Source: Salipaludibacillus daqingensis
GTDB taxonomy: Bacteria; Bacillota; Bacilli; Bacillales; Salisediminibacteriaceae
NCBI RefSeq assembly: GCF_029891575.1
Contig: NZ_JARZHF010000005.1
Span: 186,001-250,000 of the forward strand
Length of the DNA: 64,000 nt
Direction of reading: 5' to 3'
Shown here: piece by piece, positions 25,242 through 34,485 of the stretch
How the letters are laid out: each line of letters opens with the position of its first letter
Position numbering within the stretch: position 1 is the stretch's first letter
Notes under the pieces: generated by a model
What the model saw: the letters and a program-made list of their open reading frames with translations, nothing else
The model's database searches: none
Told to the model about the DNA's origin: nothing
Position numbers and translations under genes: made by a program

Positions 25242-26924
25242 TTACCAAGGACTATATGGTGGTGATCCTGGAGGCGCATTAACAATCATTTCAACTAATG
25301 GAATCACATAACCCATCGCGATAACCAATAGCATGATGACGATAATGACACCCCAACGCTCTGTCCAATATGGAGTTTTTGTTGCATTCTCTTCTACTTC
25401 AGCAATAGGAAACTCTGTTTCTCCTTTTGGTGCAAAGAACATCAAGTGTATGACAGCATATACTTGAATAATAATTCCGATCATCAACAGCGTTCCACCA
25501 ATAGCTAAGAAAAACAAATATGGATCCCAACCTAAAGCAGTTGCATGATCAGAATATGTCGTATAGGAAGTCCTTCTTGGCGAACCTAGAAGACCAACCC
25601 AGTGCATCGCTCCAGCCATAAATATCATACCGACTGTCCAAAATATCGTTTGGATTACTCCAAGCTTATTAATTGCAGGCGTTAACACGCGTTTTGATAT
25701 GAAAGGAACTAACCAATAACTAATTCCAAAGAACGTAAGAACAGCAGTGGTTCCAAGTGTTAAATGGAAATGTCCGACAACCCACATTGTATTGTGCGCT
25801 ACTTGATTTAATTGGTTTGTACTTTGAGCAATTCCACCTGCACCACCTGGGATGAAGGCGATCATCGCGATCATTGGTGCTAGGAAACGTACATCTCCCC
25901 ATGGCAGCTTTTTAAACCAGGCGAATACTCCTTTTCCACCTTTTTTCTTTGCTGTTTTCTCAAATACAGAGAACATTGCATAAGCAGTCATTAGTGAAGG
26001 AAATCCAATGGCTAAACTCATAAATACGTGTAAAAACTTCACAGATTCCGTGATTCCTGGATCTACGATTTGGTGATGAAATCCTCCTGGAATGTTTAGA
26101 ACAACGAGCATAATAATGACAAGACGTGTTAATGTATCGCTAAATCGTCTTCCTCCAATGACTTTTGGTACCACAACGTACCAAGCTGAAATAGCTGTTA
26201 AATACCAAATATTTACTAGTGTATGTCCAAACGCCCAAAATAACGTTCTAGAGAGCATAACATTGATCGTCTCAACCCATCCGAGTGCCCACGGAATGAT
26301 CATAAATACTTCAATTGCAACAGGAACACTACCAAAAAACAATAGAACAAAAACGCCTGTAGCAAAGTAAGAAAGAATAGGAACGTGTTCTCCTTTGTTT
26401 CTCTTTCTCCAGTTCGCTACTTGTATAAATGATCCGAATGCACACATCCACACCCCTACGACAATGAACACTAAACCGATATAGAATACGGGATGTGCTG
26501 CCAATGGTGGATAAAATGTAAACATCACAGATGCTTCATTCATAATGATTGGTATTACCGCTAATACGAAACCAAATATCTTCAGTCCAAACCCAATCCA
26601 CGCCATTTTTCGAACTTTAGGAAGAAGGCCATCCAATGTATGTGACAGTACCGCGTAAAAATATCCGATTGTAAAAAATGCCGTAAACACAAGAATGAGA
26701 AGTATTCCGTGTGCCGTTAAAACTTGATAATAATTAAACCATAATGGTAATTCTAGTAGACCTGCACGATTTAATCCTTGCAACAATCCTAATACTCCGC
26801 CAACTAGTAAAGCGATAAATGATACAAATAGGTATGATTTCGATATTATGGCATCTTCTGGTACGATACCTAACGCTTTATTCGCTTTTTCTTTAAATGA
26901 TATGTTTCTTGCTGCTGATTCCAT
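25242..26924 (-). CDS. cbaA: ba3-type cytochrome c oxidase subunit I
   Basis: 560-residue heme-copper oxidase subunit I with about 13 transmembrane helices. Ligands are visible: His72 (TAHGILLI) and His387 of GHFHLTL for low-spin heme, His385 for the high-spin heme, His234 (AFGHTLVNIWY) and His283/His284 (HHQIVDPG) for CuB. The sequence is of the B-type (ba3/b(o/a)3) class, lacking the D-channel signature of A-type enzymes. It reduces oxygen to water and pumps protons. Lies 16 bases downstream of subunit II. Confidence 0.94.
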   Translation of the reverse strand: MESAARNISFKEKANKALGIVPEDAIISKSYLFVSFIALLVGGVLGLLQGLNRAGLLELPLWFNYYQVLTAHGILLILVFTAFFTIGYFYAVLSHTLDGLLPKVRKMAWIGFGLKIFGFVLAVIPIIMNEASVMFTFYPPLAAHPVFYIGLVFIVVGVWMCAFGSFIQVANWRKRNKGEHVPILSYFATGVFVLLFFGSVPVAIEVFMIIPWALGWVETINVMLSRTLFWAFGHTLVNIWYLTAISAWYVVVPKVIGGRRFSDTLTRLVIIMLVVLNIPGGFHHQIVDPGITESVKFLHVFMSLAIGFPSLMTAYAMFSVFEKTAKKKGGKGVFAWFKKLPWGDVRFLAPMIAMIAFIPGGAGGIAQSTNQLNQVAHNTMWVVGHFHLTLGTTAVLTFFGISYWLVPFISKRVLTPAINKLGVIQTIFWTVGMIFMAGAMHWVGLLGSPRRTSYTTYSDHATALGWDPYLFFLAIGGTLLMIGIIIQVYAVIHLMFFAPKGETEFPIAEVEENATKTPYWTERWGVIIVIMLLVIAMGYVIPLVEMIVNAPPGSPPYSPW

Positions 26925-26940
26925 TTTTCTTCCCTCCCTT

Positions 26941-27408
26941 TTATTTCACCGTAATTGTCGTAGCCATATGTTGGTGACCAATCCCACAATATTCATTACA
27001 AAGTACTAAATATTCCCCAGGTTCATGAAATGTCTGACTAATTTTTTGTATATGTCCAGGCATTACCATCGCATTTAAATTTGTTCCAGTAACTTGAAAT
27101 CCATGCGTGACGTCTTTTGATGTCATCGTGAAATGGACGGTGGATCCTGCTGGAATTTCTATATCTCCCGGATTAAAACTAAATAACTCTAAAGTCATCA
27201 CAACTTCGTATTCATTTTCTCCTATTTCAAAAACACCCGGTTCATCAAATGGTGCTGTTTCATCCACCTGTTGCGGATCAATTGTTTCCATATGACTAGG
27301 CGGTCCCATGCCTAATACAAATGTTTGATAACCTGTAAAAAGCATCATCCCCATGATCATTCCAAAACTTAATACGAGCCATATTTTTTCATCTAGATGC
27401 ATTTTCAT
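26941..27408 (-). CDS. cbaB: ba3-type cytochrome c oxidase subunit II (CuA)
   Basis: 155 residues with one N-terminal transmembrane helix (residues 8-28) and an external cupredoxin domain. The CuA site is complete: His in THGFQVTGTN and the CNEYCGIGHQHM cluster near 137-148 (two Cys, His, Met). The short length and single helix are typical of B-type oxidases. Receives electrons from cytochrome c and passes them to subunit I. Confidence 0.93.
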   Translation of the reverse strand: MKMHLDEKIWLVLSFGMIMGMMLFTGYQTFVLGMGPPSHMETIDPQQVDETAPFDEPGVFEIGENEYEVVMTLELFSFNPGDIEIPAGSTVHFTMTSKDVTHGFQVTGTNLNAMVMPGHIQKISQTFHEPGEYLVLCNEYCGIGHQHMATTITVK

Positions 27409-27420
27409 CTCTCTTCCCTC

Positions 27421-27603
27421 CTATAATCTTGCAAAATAGATTGCAAACATGAGTATAAATGTTGCGAATATAACTGCCCCAACAATGCCTAATGCTACCC
27501 ACGTACCTAGAGATGCACCGTATCCATGCCCATGATCCTCAACAACCTTTTCTTCTTCCCTAACTAGTTCTTCTTGTTCTGCTGTAACATTTGTCCTTTC
27601 CAT
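27421..27603 (-). CDS. Cytochrome oxidase small membrane subunit (subunit IIa-like)
   Basis: A 60-residue protein with an acidic N-terminus and one C-terminal transmembrane helix (WVALGIVGAVIFATFILMF). It is placed immediately upstream of subunit II, as the CoxIIa/CbaD-type small subunits of ba3 oxidases are. Start ATG 27603 has GGGAGG 10 bases upstream. A longer frame to 27678 lacks a ribosome binding site. First gene of the cba block. Confidence 0.78.
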   Translation of the reverse strand: MERTNVTAEQEELVREEEKVVEDHGHGYGASLGTWVALGIVGAVIFATFILMFAIYFARL

Positions 27604-27639
27604 CGAAAACCAACCTCCCTTGTTTTTCTTACTCTTAGC

Positions 27640-27654
27640 ATAGTTGATAACTAT
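27640..27654. promoter_or_regulatory. Inverted repeat upstream of the cba block
   Basis: ATAGTT-GAT-AACTAT is a 6-3-6 perfect inverted repeat 37 bases upstream of the small-subunit start. It could be an operator for an oxygen- or redox-responsive regulator. No known consensus is matched. Confidence 0.3.
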
Positions 27655-27756
27655 TCTCGAGGAAGTGAGGTGTATCACTCAAACATAAATAAAAGCGTAA
27701 AATGTATAGAAAGTCACAAAATTAATTTCGGAGCTTTTTTTGCATTTTTACGAAAT

Positions 27757-27813
27757 ACAAAAAAAGCTCTCCCTTAAGATCGCATCATACTTGCAAACCT
27801 TAAAGAAGAGCTC
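27757..27813 (-). terminator. Terminator or attenuator between ctaB and the cba block
   Basis: AGCTCTCCCTTAAG (from 27765) pairs with CTTAAAGAAGAGCT (to 27812), followed on the minus strand by seven T. The T-run plus GAGC can instead pair with GAGCTTTTTTTG at 27731-27742, forming a perfect competing stem. Confidence 0.75.
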
Positions 27814-27830
27814 TAATAAACAATATATAA

Positions 27831-28775
27831 TTAATGAAATATCGGTAATGTTACAACCACCATCGATACAAATACAACGGTTATATAGCTAACAGAGTAT
27901 ATAAACATGATTCTAGCCCATACATCATCGTTTTTCTGAAAAAAACCATACATACTTATAACTAGCCACGCAACATTCAAGATCGACGTAAGGGCGATAA
28001 ACGTTGTCCCTAAAGATGTTAAAAAGAAAGGTAATGGTAACAATAACGTGATATAAATGAGCATCTGTATTTTCGTTATTTTGAATCCTCGCACAACAGG
28101 AAGCATCGCTACTTTAGCTGCACGATATTCATCACATTTTCTCATTGCAATTGCAAATGTATGAGGCATTTGCCAAATAAAAATGATTATAGCCAACATT
28201 ATCGGAACGATATGAAAAGTGGATCCAACCGCTGCCCAACCAATAAGTGGTGTCACTGCACCAGATACGCTGCCAATAATCGTATTCATAGCATACCTTC
28301 GTTTAGACCACATCGTATACAATACTACATACGTAAACCAGCCGATAAATGCATAGATTGCCGCTTCCATTGTAGTAAAAAGCAACATAATGAAACCTAT
28401 AATAGTAAAAATAATTCCCATCGATAAAACGATACGAAGAGGTATATTTCCAGTAACTGTCGGTCGATTTTTTGTCCTATCCATTATGCTATCAATATCA
28501 ACGTCGTACCAATTATTGAGAATTAATGCGCCTGCCATAACAAACGTACTACCTACTAACAATAATAATAACAGTGGCCATTGTGTAGAAATAGATTCGT
28601 TAGAAAAATAAAGGGCGAGCCAAAATCCTGTAAAAACAGGCAGAACGTTCGCTATAAGAACAGCTAGTTTTAAGAGGGCTTTTAAATCAGATAGAAGTCC
28701 CATAGATTTATTCTTATTTATAGATTCAAAATCCCTTTCTTTTTCAACAGTAGGGATTTTATCAGTCATCATCAT
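27831..28775 (-). CDS. ctaB: Protoheme IX farnesyltransferase
   Basis: UbiA-family prenyltransferase that converts heme B to heme O, needed for a/o-type oxidases. The first Asp-rich motif NNWYDVDIDSIMDRTKNRP is near residue 98, and the second conserved region KCDEYRAAKVAML near 215. About nine transmembrane helices, 314 residues. Start ATG 28775 is preceded by AAGGGAG 5 bases upstream; the frame upstream to 28814 lacks a site. It belongs functionally to the ba3 oxidase cluster that follows. Confidence 0.93.
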   Translation of the reverse strand: MMMTDKIPTVEKERDFESINKNKSMGLLSDLKALLKLAVLIANVLPVFTGFWLALYFSNESISTQWPLLLLLLVGSTFVMAGALILNNWYDVDIDSIMDRTKNRPTVTGNIPLRIVLSMGIIFTIIGFIMLLFTTMEAAIYAFIGWFTYVVLYTMWSKRRYAMNTIIGSVSGAVTPLIGWAAVGSTFHIVPIMLAIIIFIWQMPHTFAIAMRKCDEYRAAKVAMLPVVRGFKITKIQMLIYITLLLPLPFFLTSLGTTFIALTSILNVAWLVISMYGFFQKNDDVWARIMFIYSVSYITVVFVSMVVVTLPIFH

Positions 28776-29026
28776 ACTTACTCCCTTCAACATAAAATAC
28801 CTATACGAAAACAATAATGATTATAATTCACCATATATACTATATCATTTCTCATTATAAATATCGCAAGAAGCACTTACCTTATTCTAATATATTAACC
28901 CTTTCGTTTGAAAAACAATAAAACGTTAAGGTTCTTTCCACCCTAGATCATCATTTTCTATTTTAATTGTCTTTTTTCATTCCGGCTACTTCTTACTCTG
29001 TTCATCGTCACGATAAGATGTCAGCA

Positions 29027-29206
29027 TTAATACTCATCACCATGTTTTATATGCATGTTATCCCAATTCGGGATGAACCGATTTTCTTCAAGTTTATGAA
29101 AACATTCGTCCATATGACTCTTTATTTTTTGTGTTTTCTCTTCTGTAAATACTCCGTACTCGACATATTTATCGATGATTTCTTTTTTCTGATCAAAAAC
29201 CTTCAT
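29027..29206 (-). pseudogene. DUF2680-like protein remnant
   Basis: About 59 codons. QKKEIIDKYVEYGVFTEEKT and HKLEENRFIPNW match the C-terminal core of the DUF2680 (YckD-like) family, which normally has a signal peptide and about 110 residues. The in-frame sequence upstream of the first Met still reads like the family (SEEQIYE) until a TGA at about 29245, and no signal-peptide region is found in the other frames just upstream. This suggests an N-terminally truncated relic. A GAGAGGT with 6-base spacing before ATG 29206 means a short protein could still be made. Confidence 0.5.
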
Positions 29207-29293
29207 TTGAAGACCTCTCATTTCATATATTTGTTCTTCCGATCAATCAACATCCTCCATCCCTTCAGCTCCAACATATTAAATAACTAGTTA

Positions 29294-29309
29294 TGTTAAA
29301 CAGTTCACA
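29294..29309. promoter_or_regulatory. Fnr/CRP-type box upstream of the molybdoenzyme operon
   Basis: TGTTA-AACAGT-TCACA differs by one base from the Fnr consensus TGTGA-N6-TCACA. It lies about 100 bases upstream of the first lipoprotein start. A CATAAT hexamer at 29339 is a possible -10 with no good -35, as expected for an activator-dependent promoter. The spacing is not the classic -41.5, so the assignment stays tentative. Confidence 0.42.
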
Positions 29310-29406
29310 GAATACTCTAAGGGATTTCATCGTCATTTCATAATTGTCATTTACTCTTTATATAAAGAGACCTACAGGGGGACTCAAGAAAAAGGAGGTA
29401 GATTCC

Positions 29407-30483
29407 ATGTTAACCAAATGGAACATATGGATAGTTGGATTTCTTCTTATTGTCGGTGTTGGTTGTTCAGATGAATATGATGCTTCATCAGAAAATCAAG
29501 CAAATAATGAAACTGCCAATCAGAAAAAGGAAGCGGAACAAACAGAGGTAGATGGATTTGATGAACTGTTGGAAAAGTCCTTTGCATATATGGAGGACCC
29601 ACAATTCGAAGTCATGTCACCATCTGAGTTACATGATTTAATTTTGTTCGGAGATCCAAATGACTTTCTTGTGTTAGATGTGAGAGATACGACAACGTTT
29701 GCAAGCGCTAATATACCCGGTTCTGTAAACATTCCACAACGTATCACGCCACTAGAAAATATGGTGGAACAGTTACCAAAAGATAAAGAAATTATCGTTG
29801 TTTGTTTTTCAGGACATCAAGCTGGTCAAACGACAGCGATGCTAAACACGTTAGGCTTCAACGCAAAAGCACTTCAATTTGGTATGGGTGGTTACGCTGC
29901 AGGAACTGGAGCTGGATCCGATATTCCAAAAGAATCGTTCGATTTTGATGTTGTTACGAATGGATATGAATCAGATGAAGAATTTGATTTACCTTCCATA
30001 TCTTATATGAGTGATGTGAGTATCGAACAATTTATGCTGGATCAATCTGATGAGGCCTTGGAAAGAGAAATACCAAACGTAATGGGAGCTCCTGATGTGA
30101 AGGAATTGGTGGAAGTGAATGAGCTAGAGGAACATCAAATCATTGATATTCGGTTGAGTGAACACTATGACAGCGGACACATCCCTTTTTCAATGAATAT
30201 CCCTTACGATGAACTTTTTCAAAAAGATCAAATAGTTAAACTCGATCCTGATAAAACCCAAATTCTTATTGGTTATAACGGAACAGATGCAAGTCAATTG
30301 ATGAGACTCTTAAATCAATTGGATTATACGACGATACCTATGGCTTACGGAATGAGTATATGGAGTGGAGATCAAAGGATTGTCGGTGAAGAACCTATCG
30401 ATTTCCAATCAATAAAAACCAATCCTGTACAAGAATTAAATTATGATCTCGACGGTGGAGAGGTAGAAACTGGTTGTAGCTAA
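29407..30483 (+). CDS. Rhodanese-domain lipoprotein (SrrE-like), two domains, second lacking the catalytic Cys
   Basis: 358 residues, ATG 29407 with AAGGAGG 8 bases upstream. Signal peptide with lipobox VGVGC (Cys20), then a Gln/Glu/Asn-rich linker. Rhodanese domain 1 spans about residues 68-170 and has DVRDTTTF and an active loop starting at Cys133 (CFSGHQAGQ). Domain 2 spans about 225-325 and keeps IIDIRLSEHYDSGHIP, but the loop reads GYNGTDAS with Tyr290 where Cys is expected, so it cannot form a persulfide. The C-terminus has another Cys (ETGCS). Anchored outside the membrane, it could carry sulfane sulfur or selenium to the exported reductase encoded next. Layout matches srrE of B. selenitireducens as I recall it. 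Confidence 0.85.
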   Translation: MLTKWNIWIVGFLLIVGVGCSDEYDASSENQANNETANQKKEAEQTEVDGFDELLEKSFAYMEDPQFEVMSPSELHDLILFGDPNDFLVLDVRDTTTFASANIPGSVNIPQRITPLENMVEQLPKDKEIIVVCFSGHQAGQTTAMLNTLGFNAKALQFGMGGYAAGTGAGSDIPKESFDFDVVTNGYESDEEFDLPSISYMSDVSIEQFMLDQSDEALEREIPNVMGAPDVKELVEVNELEEHQIIDIRLSEHYDSGHIPFSMNIPYDELFQKDQIVKLDPDKTQILIGYNGTDASQLMRLLNQLDYTTIPMAYGMSIWSGDQRIVGEEPIDFQSIKTNPVQELNYDLDGGEVETGCS

Positions 30484-30503
30484 GTAGAAGGGAGAGAAAA
30501 ATA

Positions 30504-32720
30504 ATGGCTAAGTTGAAACGGAGAAGTTTTCTAAAAGCAGGAGCAATTTCCGCTGCGGCTGCAGCGATACCATTTAAATTATCGATGAAAGATTATCAGA
30601 AGGCAATAGCAGATGAACCTACAAAAAAGATCCCCACAACGTGTAACGGATGTGCGAGTATGTGTGGCATTTACGCCTACATCAAGAACGATCGATTAGT
30701 TCGAGTGGAGGGGCATCCGGTACATGCAAAATCTCGAGGTCGACTTTGTGCGAGAGGACATGGAATGGCTGCAGATATATATGGAAAAGGACGCGTAACT
30801 AGCCCTATGAAAAAAGTTGCTGAGGGGGAGTTTGAACCAATTTCTTGGGACCAGGCCTTTGATGAAATTGGCGAAAAACTGAACGGCGTTATTGATCAGC
30901 ATGGTGGGAACAGCGTCATGTGGTTGGAACACGGTGTAAGAGGTCTTCGTTATGCTGAACAACTATTAGATCGTATCGGTTCTTCAAACTATGTCACGCA
31001 CTACTCCACTTGCTTTAGTGCAAAAACAAATGCTTGGCAACAAATGGTTGGTGGTATGCTGAATGGTGATCATGAAAATTCAAAGTACATGATTTTTGAA
31101 GGAAGAAATTTCGCAGGTGGTATTATCCCCCACGGCATGAATCAAATTACAAAAGCAAAGGAAAATGGCGCAAAAATAGTCGTCATTGATCCGAAGTATT
31201 CAGAAATCGCTAAAATCGCAGATGATTGGATTCCGATTCGGCCAGGAACAGATTTAGCATTGCGTCTCGCAATGGCTCACGTACTTATTAACGAAAACCT
31301 TTATGATAAATCCTATGTAAAAAAATATGTGGATGGTTTCGAAGAATATTGGCATGAAAATAAAGACAAAACACCTGAATGGGCAGAAGAAATCACTGGA
31401 ATAGCCGCAAGTAAAATTCGTGAGATCTCACGTGAATTAGCAGCCAACGCTCCAAAAGCGTTTATTGAACCAGGGTGGCACGGATTGCATGCCCATTATA
31501 TAAACAGTACGCAAACAGCTCAGATGGGGGTTATTTTAAACGCATTGTTAGGTAACTTCTATCGAGAAGGTGGCCTAATGCCAAGCGCTGGCGTTGATTT
31601 CGGTGAAGTTTTACTAAGAGATGTCGTTGAAGTAGAAAAAGGTCCACGAGCAGATGGGGCTGGTATTGAAGGACAAAGAATGACTGTCGAAACAGGACGA
31701 GGCATTGCGCAAACCGTTCCAGATATGATTGAAAATGATAAGGTCAAAGCATTGTTTGTTTACCATTTTAACCCTTTGCGAACAGCACCAGACCCTGAGT
31801 ATCAGAAGAAAATGAAAAATGCGGAATTAGTTGTATCTATTCCTGTGGACTGGAATGAAACATCTGTATATGCCGCTGACTACATTTTACCTGAAAGCTA
31901 TTATTTAGAAAGAACAGAAGTTCCTACACAAGTTGCTGGGCATACGTCACACTTATATCCGCAAATATCGATTCGCCAAAAAGTTGCTGAACCAATGCAT
32001 GATACGTTACCGCTTCTAGACATCATGAGAGGGATCACTCATGCAATGGGACACACCGGGATGTATGGGTTAACGGTTGAAGACGAAATAGACCAAATGT
32101 TAGAACCTGTTGGCGTCAGTCGATCAGATTTACTAGAAAAAGGGACAGTGGAACTTCGATCGAACAAAATAGAACCAATATTCCCTACCGACATGAACGG
32201 GAACCCAAACATTGGAACCCATTCTGGAAAAATTCAATTCTCTGGAGAAATATATCGTATTGATGGTAAAAAAGGTATCCCAACTTGGGTTGCACCAAAA
32301 GTAAGTCCTGACCCTAGTAAAGATGATGAATTTCGACTAATTCATGGGAAACAGCCATATCATTCTCACCATGTAACGAGTAACAATCCAAAATTAGTGA
32401 GAATAACGGAAAAATACAATGGCACAGCGATGTGGATGAATAAAAAGAGAGCAGATCGACTTGGAATTAAAGACGGTGAGACTGTTACGATAACTTCTGA
32501 CTTGGCATCAAAATCTGTGCCAGTCAAAGTCACAGAACTCGTTCACCCTGAATGTGTTTGGATTTCATCAGCATACGGCGGCTTCTCTGATCGATTAGAG
32601 ACAGCCTACAATCTCGGGGTAAACTATAACGATTTTATTAAAGCAGAAGTAGAACCATTCTCAGGTGCCGTTATGTCTCAAGAAGTTGTTGTTAAGGTTA
32701 GAAAGGGGGCTGACGTATAA
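30504..32720 (+). CDS. Molybdopterin oxidoreductase catalytic subunit, Psr/Srr type (SrrA-like)
   Basis: 738-residue DMSO-reductase-family enzyme. Twin-arginine signal KRRSFLKAG (residues 5-13) sends it folded across the membrane. A [4Fe-4S] site is formed by Cys47, Cys50, Cys54 and Cys82. HYSTCFSAK supplies Cys170 as the likely molybdenum ligand, as in polysulfide, arsenate and selenite reductases and unlike the Asp/Ser enzymes. MGD-binding stretches include IVVIDPKYSEIA near 230 and the C-terminal HGKQPYHSHHVTSNNP near 610. The rhodanese neighbours point to a sulfur or selenium oxyanion or polysulfide substrate. Thiosulfate, polysulfide and selenite cannot be separated by sequence alone. 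Confidence 0.88.
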   Translation: MAKLKRRSFLKAGAISAAAAAIPFKLSMKDYQKAIADEPTKKIPTTCNGCASMCGIYAYIKNDRLVRVEGHPVHAKSRGRLCARGHGMAADIYGKGRVTSPMKKVAEGEFEPISWDQAFDEIGEKLNGVIDQHGGNSVMWLEHGVRGLRYAEQLLDRIGSSNYVTHYSTCFSAKTNAWQQMVGGMLNGDHENSKYMIFEGRNFAGGIIPHGMNQITKAKENGAKIVVIDPKYSEIAKIADDWIPIRPGTDLALRLAMAHVLINENLYDKSYVKKYVDGFEEYWHENKDKTPEWAEEITGIAASKIREISRELAANAPKAFIEPGWHGLHAHYINSTQTAQMGVILNALLGNFYREGGLMPSAGVDFGEVLLRDVVEVEKGPRADGAGIEGQRMTVETGRGIAQTVPDMIENDKVKALFVYHFNPLRTAPDPEYQKKMKNAELVVSIPVDWNETSVYAADYILPESYYLERTEVPTQVAGHTSHLYPQISIRQKVAEPMHDTLPLLDIMRGITHAMGHTGMYGLTVEDEIDQMLEPVGVSRSDLLEKGTVELRSNKIEPIFPTDMNGNPNIGTHSGKIQFSGEIYRIDGKKGIPTWVAPKVSPDPSKDDEFRLIHGKQPYHSHHVTSNNPKLVRITEKYNGTAMWMNKKRADRLGIKDGETVTITSDLASKSVPVKVTELVHPECVWISSAYGGFSDRLETAYNLGVNYNDFIKAEVEPFSGAVMSQEVVVKVRKGADV

Positions 32721-33256
32721 TGGCTCGATTCGGGTTGTTAATAGATGCTAGAAAGTGTACGGGATGTCATGCGTGCAGCATTGCTTGCGCTGAGTATAAC
32801 GAATTAGAAGAAGAAGTTAATTATAATCGCTTAGAATTTGTTGAAAAAGGCTCGTACCCACATGTGAAGATGGACATCATTCCACTCCAATGCATGCATT
32901 GTGATAACGCTCCATGTGTAGCCGTTTGCTCTACACAAGCTACGTTTAAAGAAGAGAACGGAATTGTTTCATTTATTGCAGATAAATGTACAGGATGCAA
33001 AGCATGTATGGCAGCTTGTCCATATGATGCTAGAGCGTTAAATGAGGCTAGATTAGCAGAAAAATGTCGATGGTGTCCTGAAAAGCTGACACAAGGAGAA
33101 CAACCAGTCTGTTCTAGCACTTGTATGAACGAAGTTCGTTTATTTGGTGATCTAGATGATCCTAATAGTGAGATCAATAAAAAGATGGCTCAACACGAAG
33201 TTTCTCAGTTACTAGATTCACATGGGACAAAACCTAGAATTTATTACATTAAATAG
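32720..33256 (+). CDS. Four-cluster ferredoxin subunit of the molybdoenzyme (SrrB/PsrB-like)
   Basis: 178 residues with four Cys groups for four [4Fe-4S] clusters: CTGCHACSIAC (13-23), CMHCDNAPCVAVC (near 57), CTGCKACMAAC (near 90), and CRWC with CSSTC (near 115-135). It transfers electrons between the membrane quinol subunit and the catalytic subunit. Its ATG overlaps the stop of the catalytic gene by one base (TAATG), indicating translational coupling. Confidence 0.93.
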   Translation: MARFGLLIDARKCTGCHACSIACAEYNELEEEVNYNRLEFVEKGSYPHVKMDIIPLQCMHCDNAPCVAVCSTQATFKEENGIVSFIADKCTGCKACMAACPYDARALNEARLAEKCRWCPEKLTQGEQPVCSSTCMNEVRLFGDLDDPNSEINKKMAQHEVSQLLDSHGTKPRIYYIK

Positions 33257-33272
33257 AATTGAGGTGAAAAAC

Positions 33273-34463
33273 ATGCTAAATCGAAAAATGTGGTTAAGTA
33301 TCTCTTCCGTTCTCGTATTAATAGGAGCGGTAGGAATTGTTAATATATTTATTCAAGGAGAACATGTCATGGGAACGAGCAATTATGTTCCTTGGGGTTC
33401 ACTCATTGCAGCCTATGTTTTTTTCGTAGCAATTAGCACAGGGTTAACTTTCCTATCTTCTCTAGCCCACGTATTTAAGTGGGGTAAAATCGAAGTTATG
33501 ACGAAAAGGTTGACGTTAGCATCCATTGTCACTTTAATGATGGGCTTTGTCATGATCGGTGTCGAACTAGGTAGTCCATTATCATTATTTTATATTTTAA
33601 TTTCTCCTAATTTGCAAGCACCAATTTTCTGGATGGGGTTACTTTACGGGATATACATGGCGCTTCACATCGTTGAATTCTTCTTTCAATTGAAAGAGGA
33701 TCACGGGAAAATTAAGATCATCAGCCCGATTGTGTTAGTTGTTGCCATTGCTGCACAAGGTACTCTAGGAGCAGTGTTTGGTATGTCGATCGCTAGAGGG
33801 TATTGGAATGAATCGTATATATCCATCTACTTTATCTTACTAGCTTTCGTCTCCGGTCTAGCGTTTGCCATATTAATGACGGTCATTCTCACTAAGACTA
33901 AAACTATTTCAGAATCAGACAAACAAAAAATCCTCGTACTACAACCTATTTTTTCAAAAATGTTAATTGGATTGTTAATCGTCACTGTCTTTTTCAATAT
34001 ATGGAAATGGTTTTATAGCTTGTATGGAAACATGCCCGGAAAAGCAGAAGCAGCTCTTCTTATGGTAGGAGGACCATTAACCATTCCTTATTGGGTACTG
34101 GAAGTCGGACTTGTGTTTGTCTTACCAATCATCGTTCTATTTGCTTTTAAACAACGCAAGCAACTGTCGTTAACGATTGCTAGTATTTCAATGTTAATTG
34201 GATTTTTGGCTATGCGAATTATCATGGTTTTTGCAGGACAGATTGTTCCTCTAACTGTCGTTCAAGGCTCTGAATCAACAAATCAATTAAGAGAATTCGG
34301 TATATTGTGGTCTGAATGGGCCACGATGGGCTTTGGTGTAGGTGGAACGATCCTTCTATATTTAATAGCCGAAAGACTATTCGATTTAAACGTTGCTCCT
34401 CATAAAGAAGAACGTAGAAAAAGAGTTAACACAGGAGAAGGTTCATACAGTTTAGCAAAATAA
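33273..34463 (+). CDS. NrfD/PsrC-type membrane quinol oxidase subunit (SrrC-like)
   Basis: 396 residues with about ten transmembrane helices, NrfD/PsrC family: it anchors the complex and oxidises menaquinol. Examples are AAYVFFVAISTGLTFLSS near 45 and GLLYGIYMALHIVEFFFQ near 125. Start ATG 33273 with GAGGTG 6 bases upstream. The frame upstream to 33222 merely overlaps the ferredoxin gene. 16 bases after that gene. Confidence 0.9.
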   Translation: MLNRKMWLSISSVLVLIGAVGIVNIFIQGEHVMGTSNYVPWGSLIAAYVFFVAISTGLTFLSSLAHVFKWGKIEVMTKRLTLASIVTLMMGFVMIGVELGSPLSLFYILISPNLQAPIFWMGLLYGIYMALHIVEFFFQLKEDHGKIKIISPIVLVVAIAAQGTLGAVFGMSIARGYWNESYISIYFILLAFVSGLAFAILMTVILTKTKTISESDKQKILVLQPIFSKMLIGLLIVTVFFNIWKWFYSLYGNMPGKAEAALLMVGGPLTIPYWVLEVGLVFVLPIIVLFAFKQRKQLSLTIASISMLIGFLAMRIIMVFAGQIVPLTVVQGSESTNQLREFGILWSEWATMGFGVGGTILLYLIAERLFDLNVAPHKEERRKRVNTGEGSYSLAK

Positions 34464-34485
34464 TTGAATCACAGGAGGTGAAAAC

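Noticed and set aside
29344-29406. Longer start for the first rhodanese lipoprotein
   Set aside because: The extension would bury the lipoprotein signal, and AAGGAGG is 8 bases before ATG 29407.
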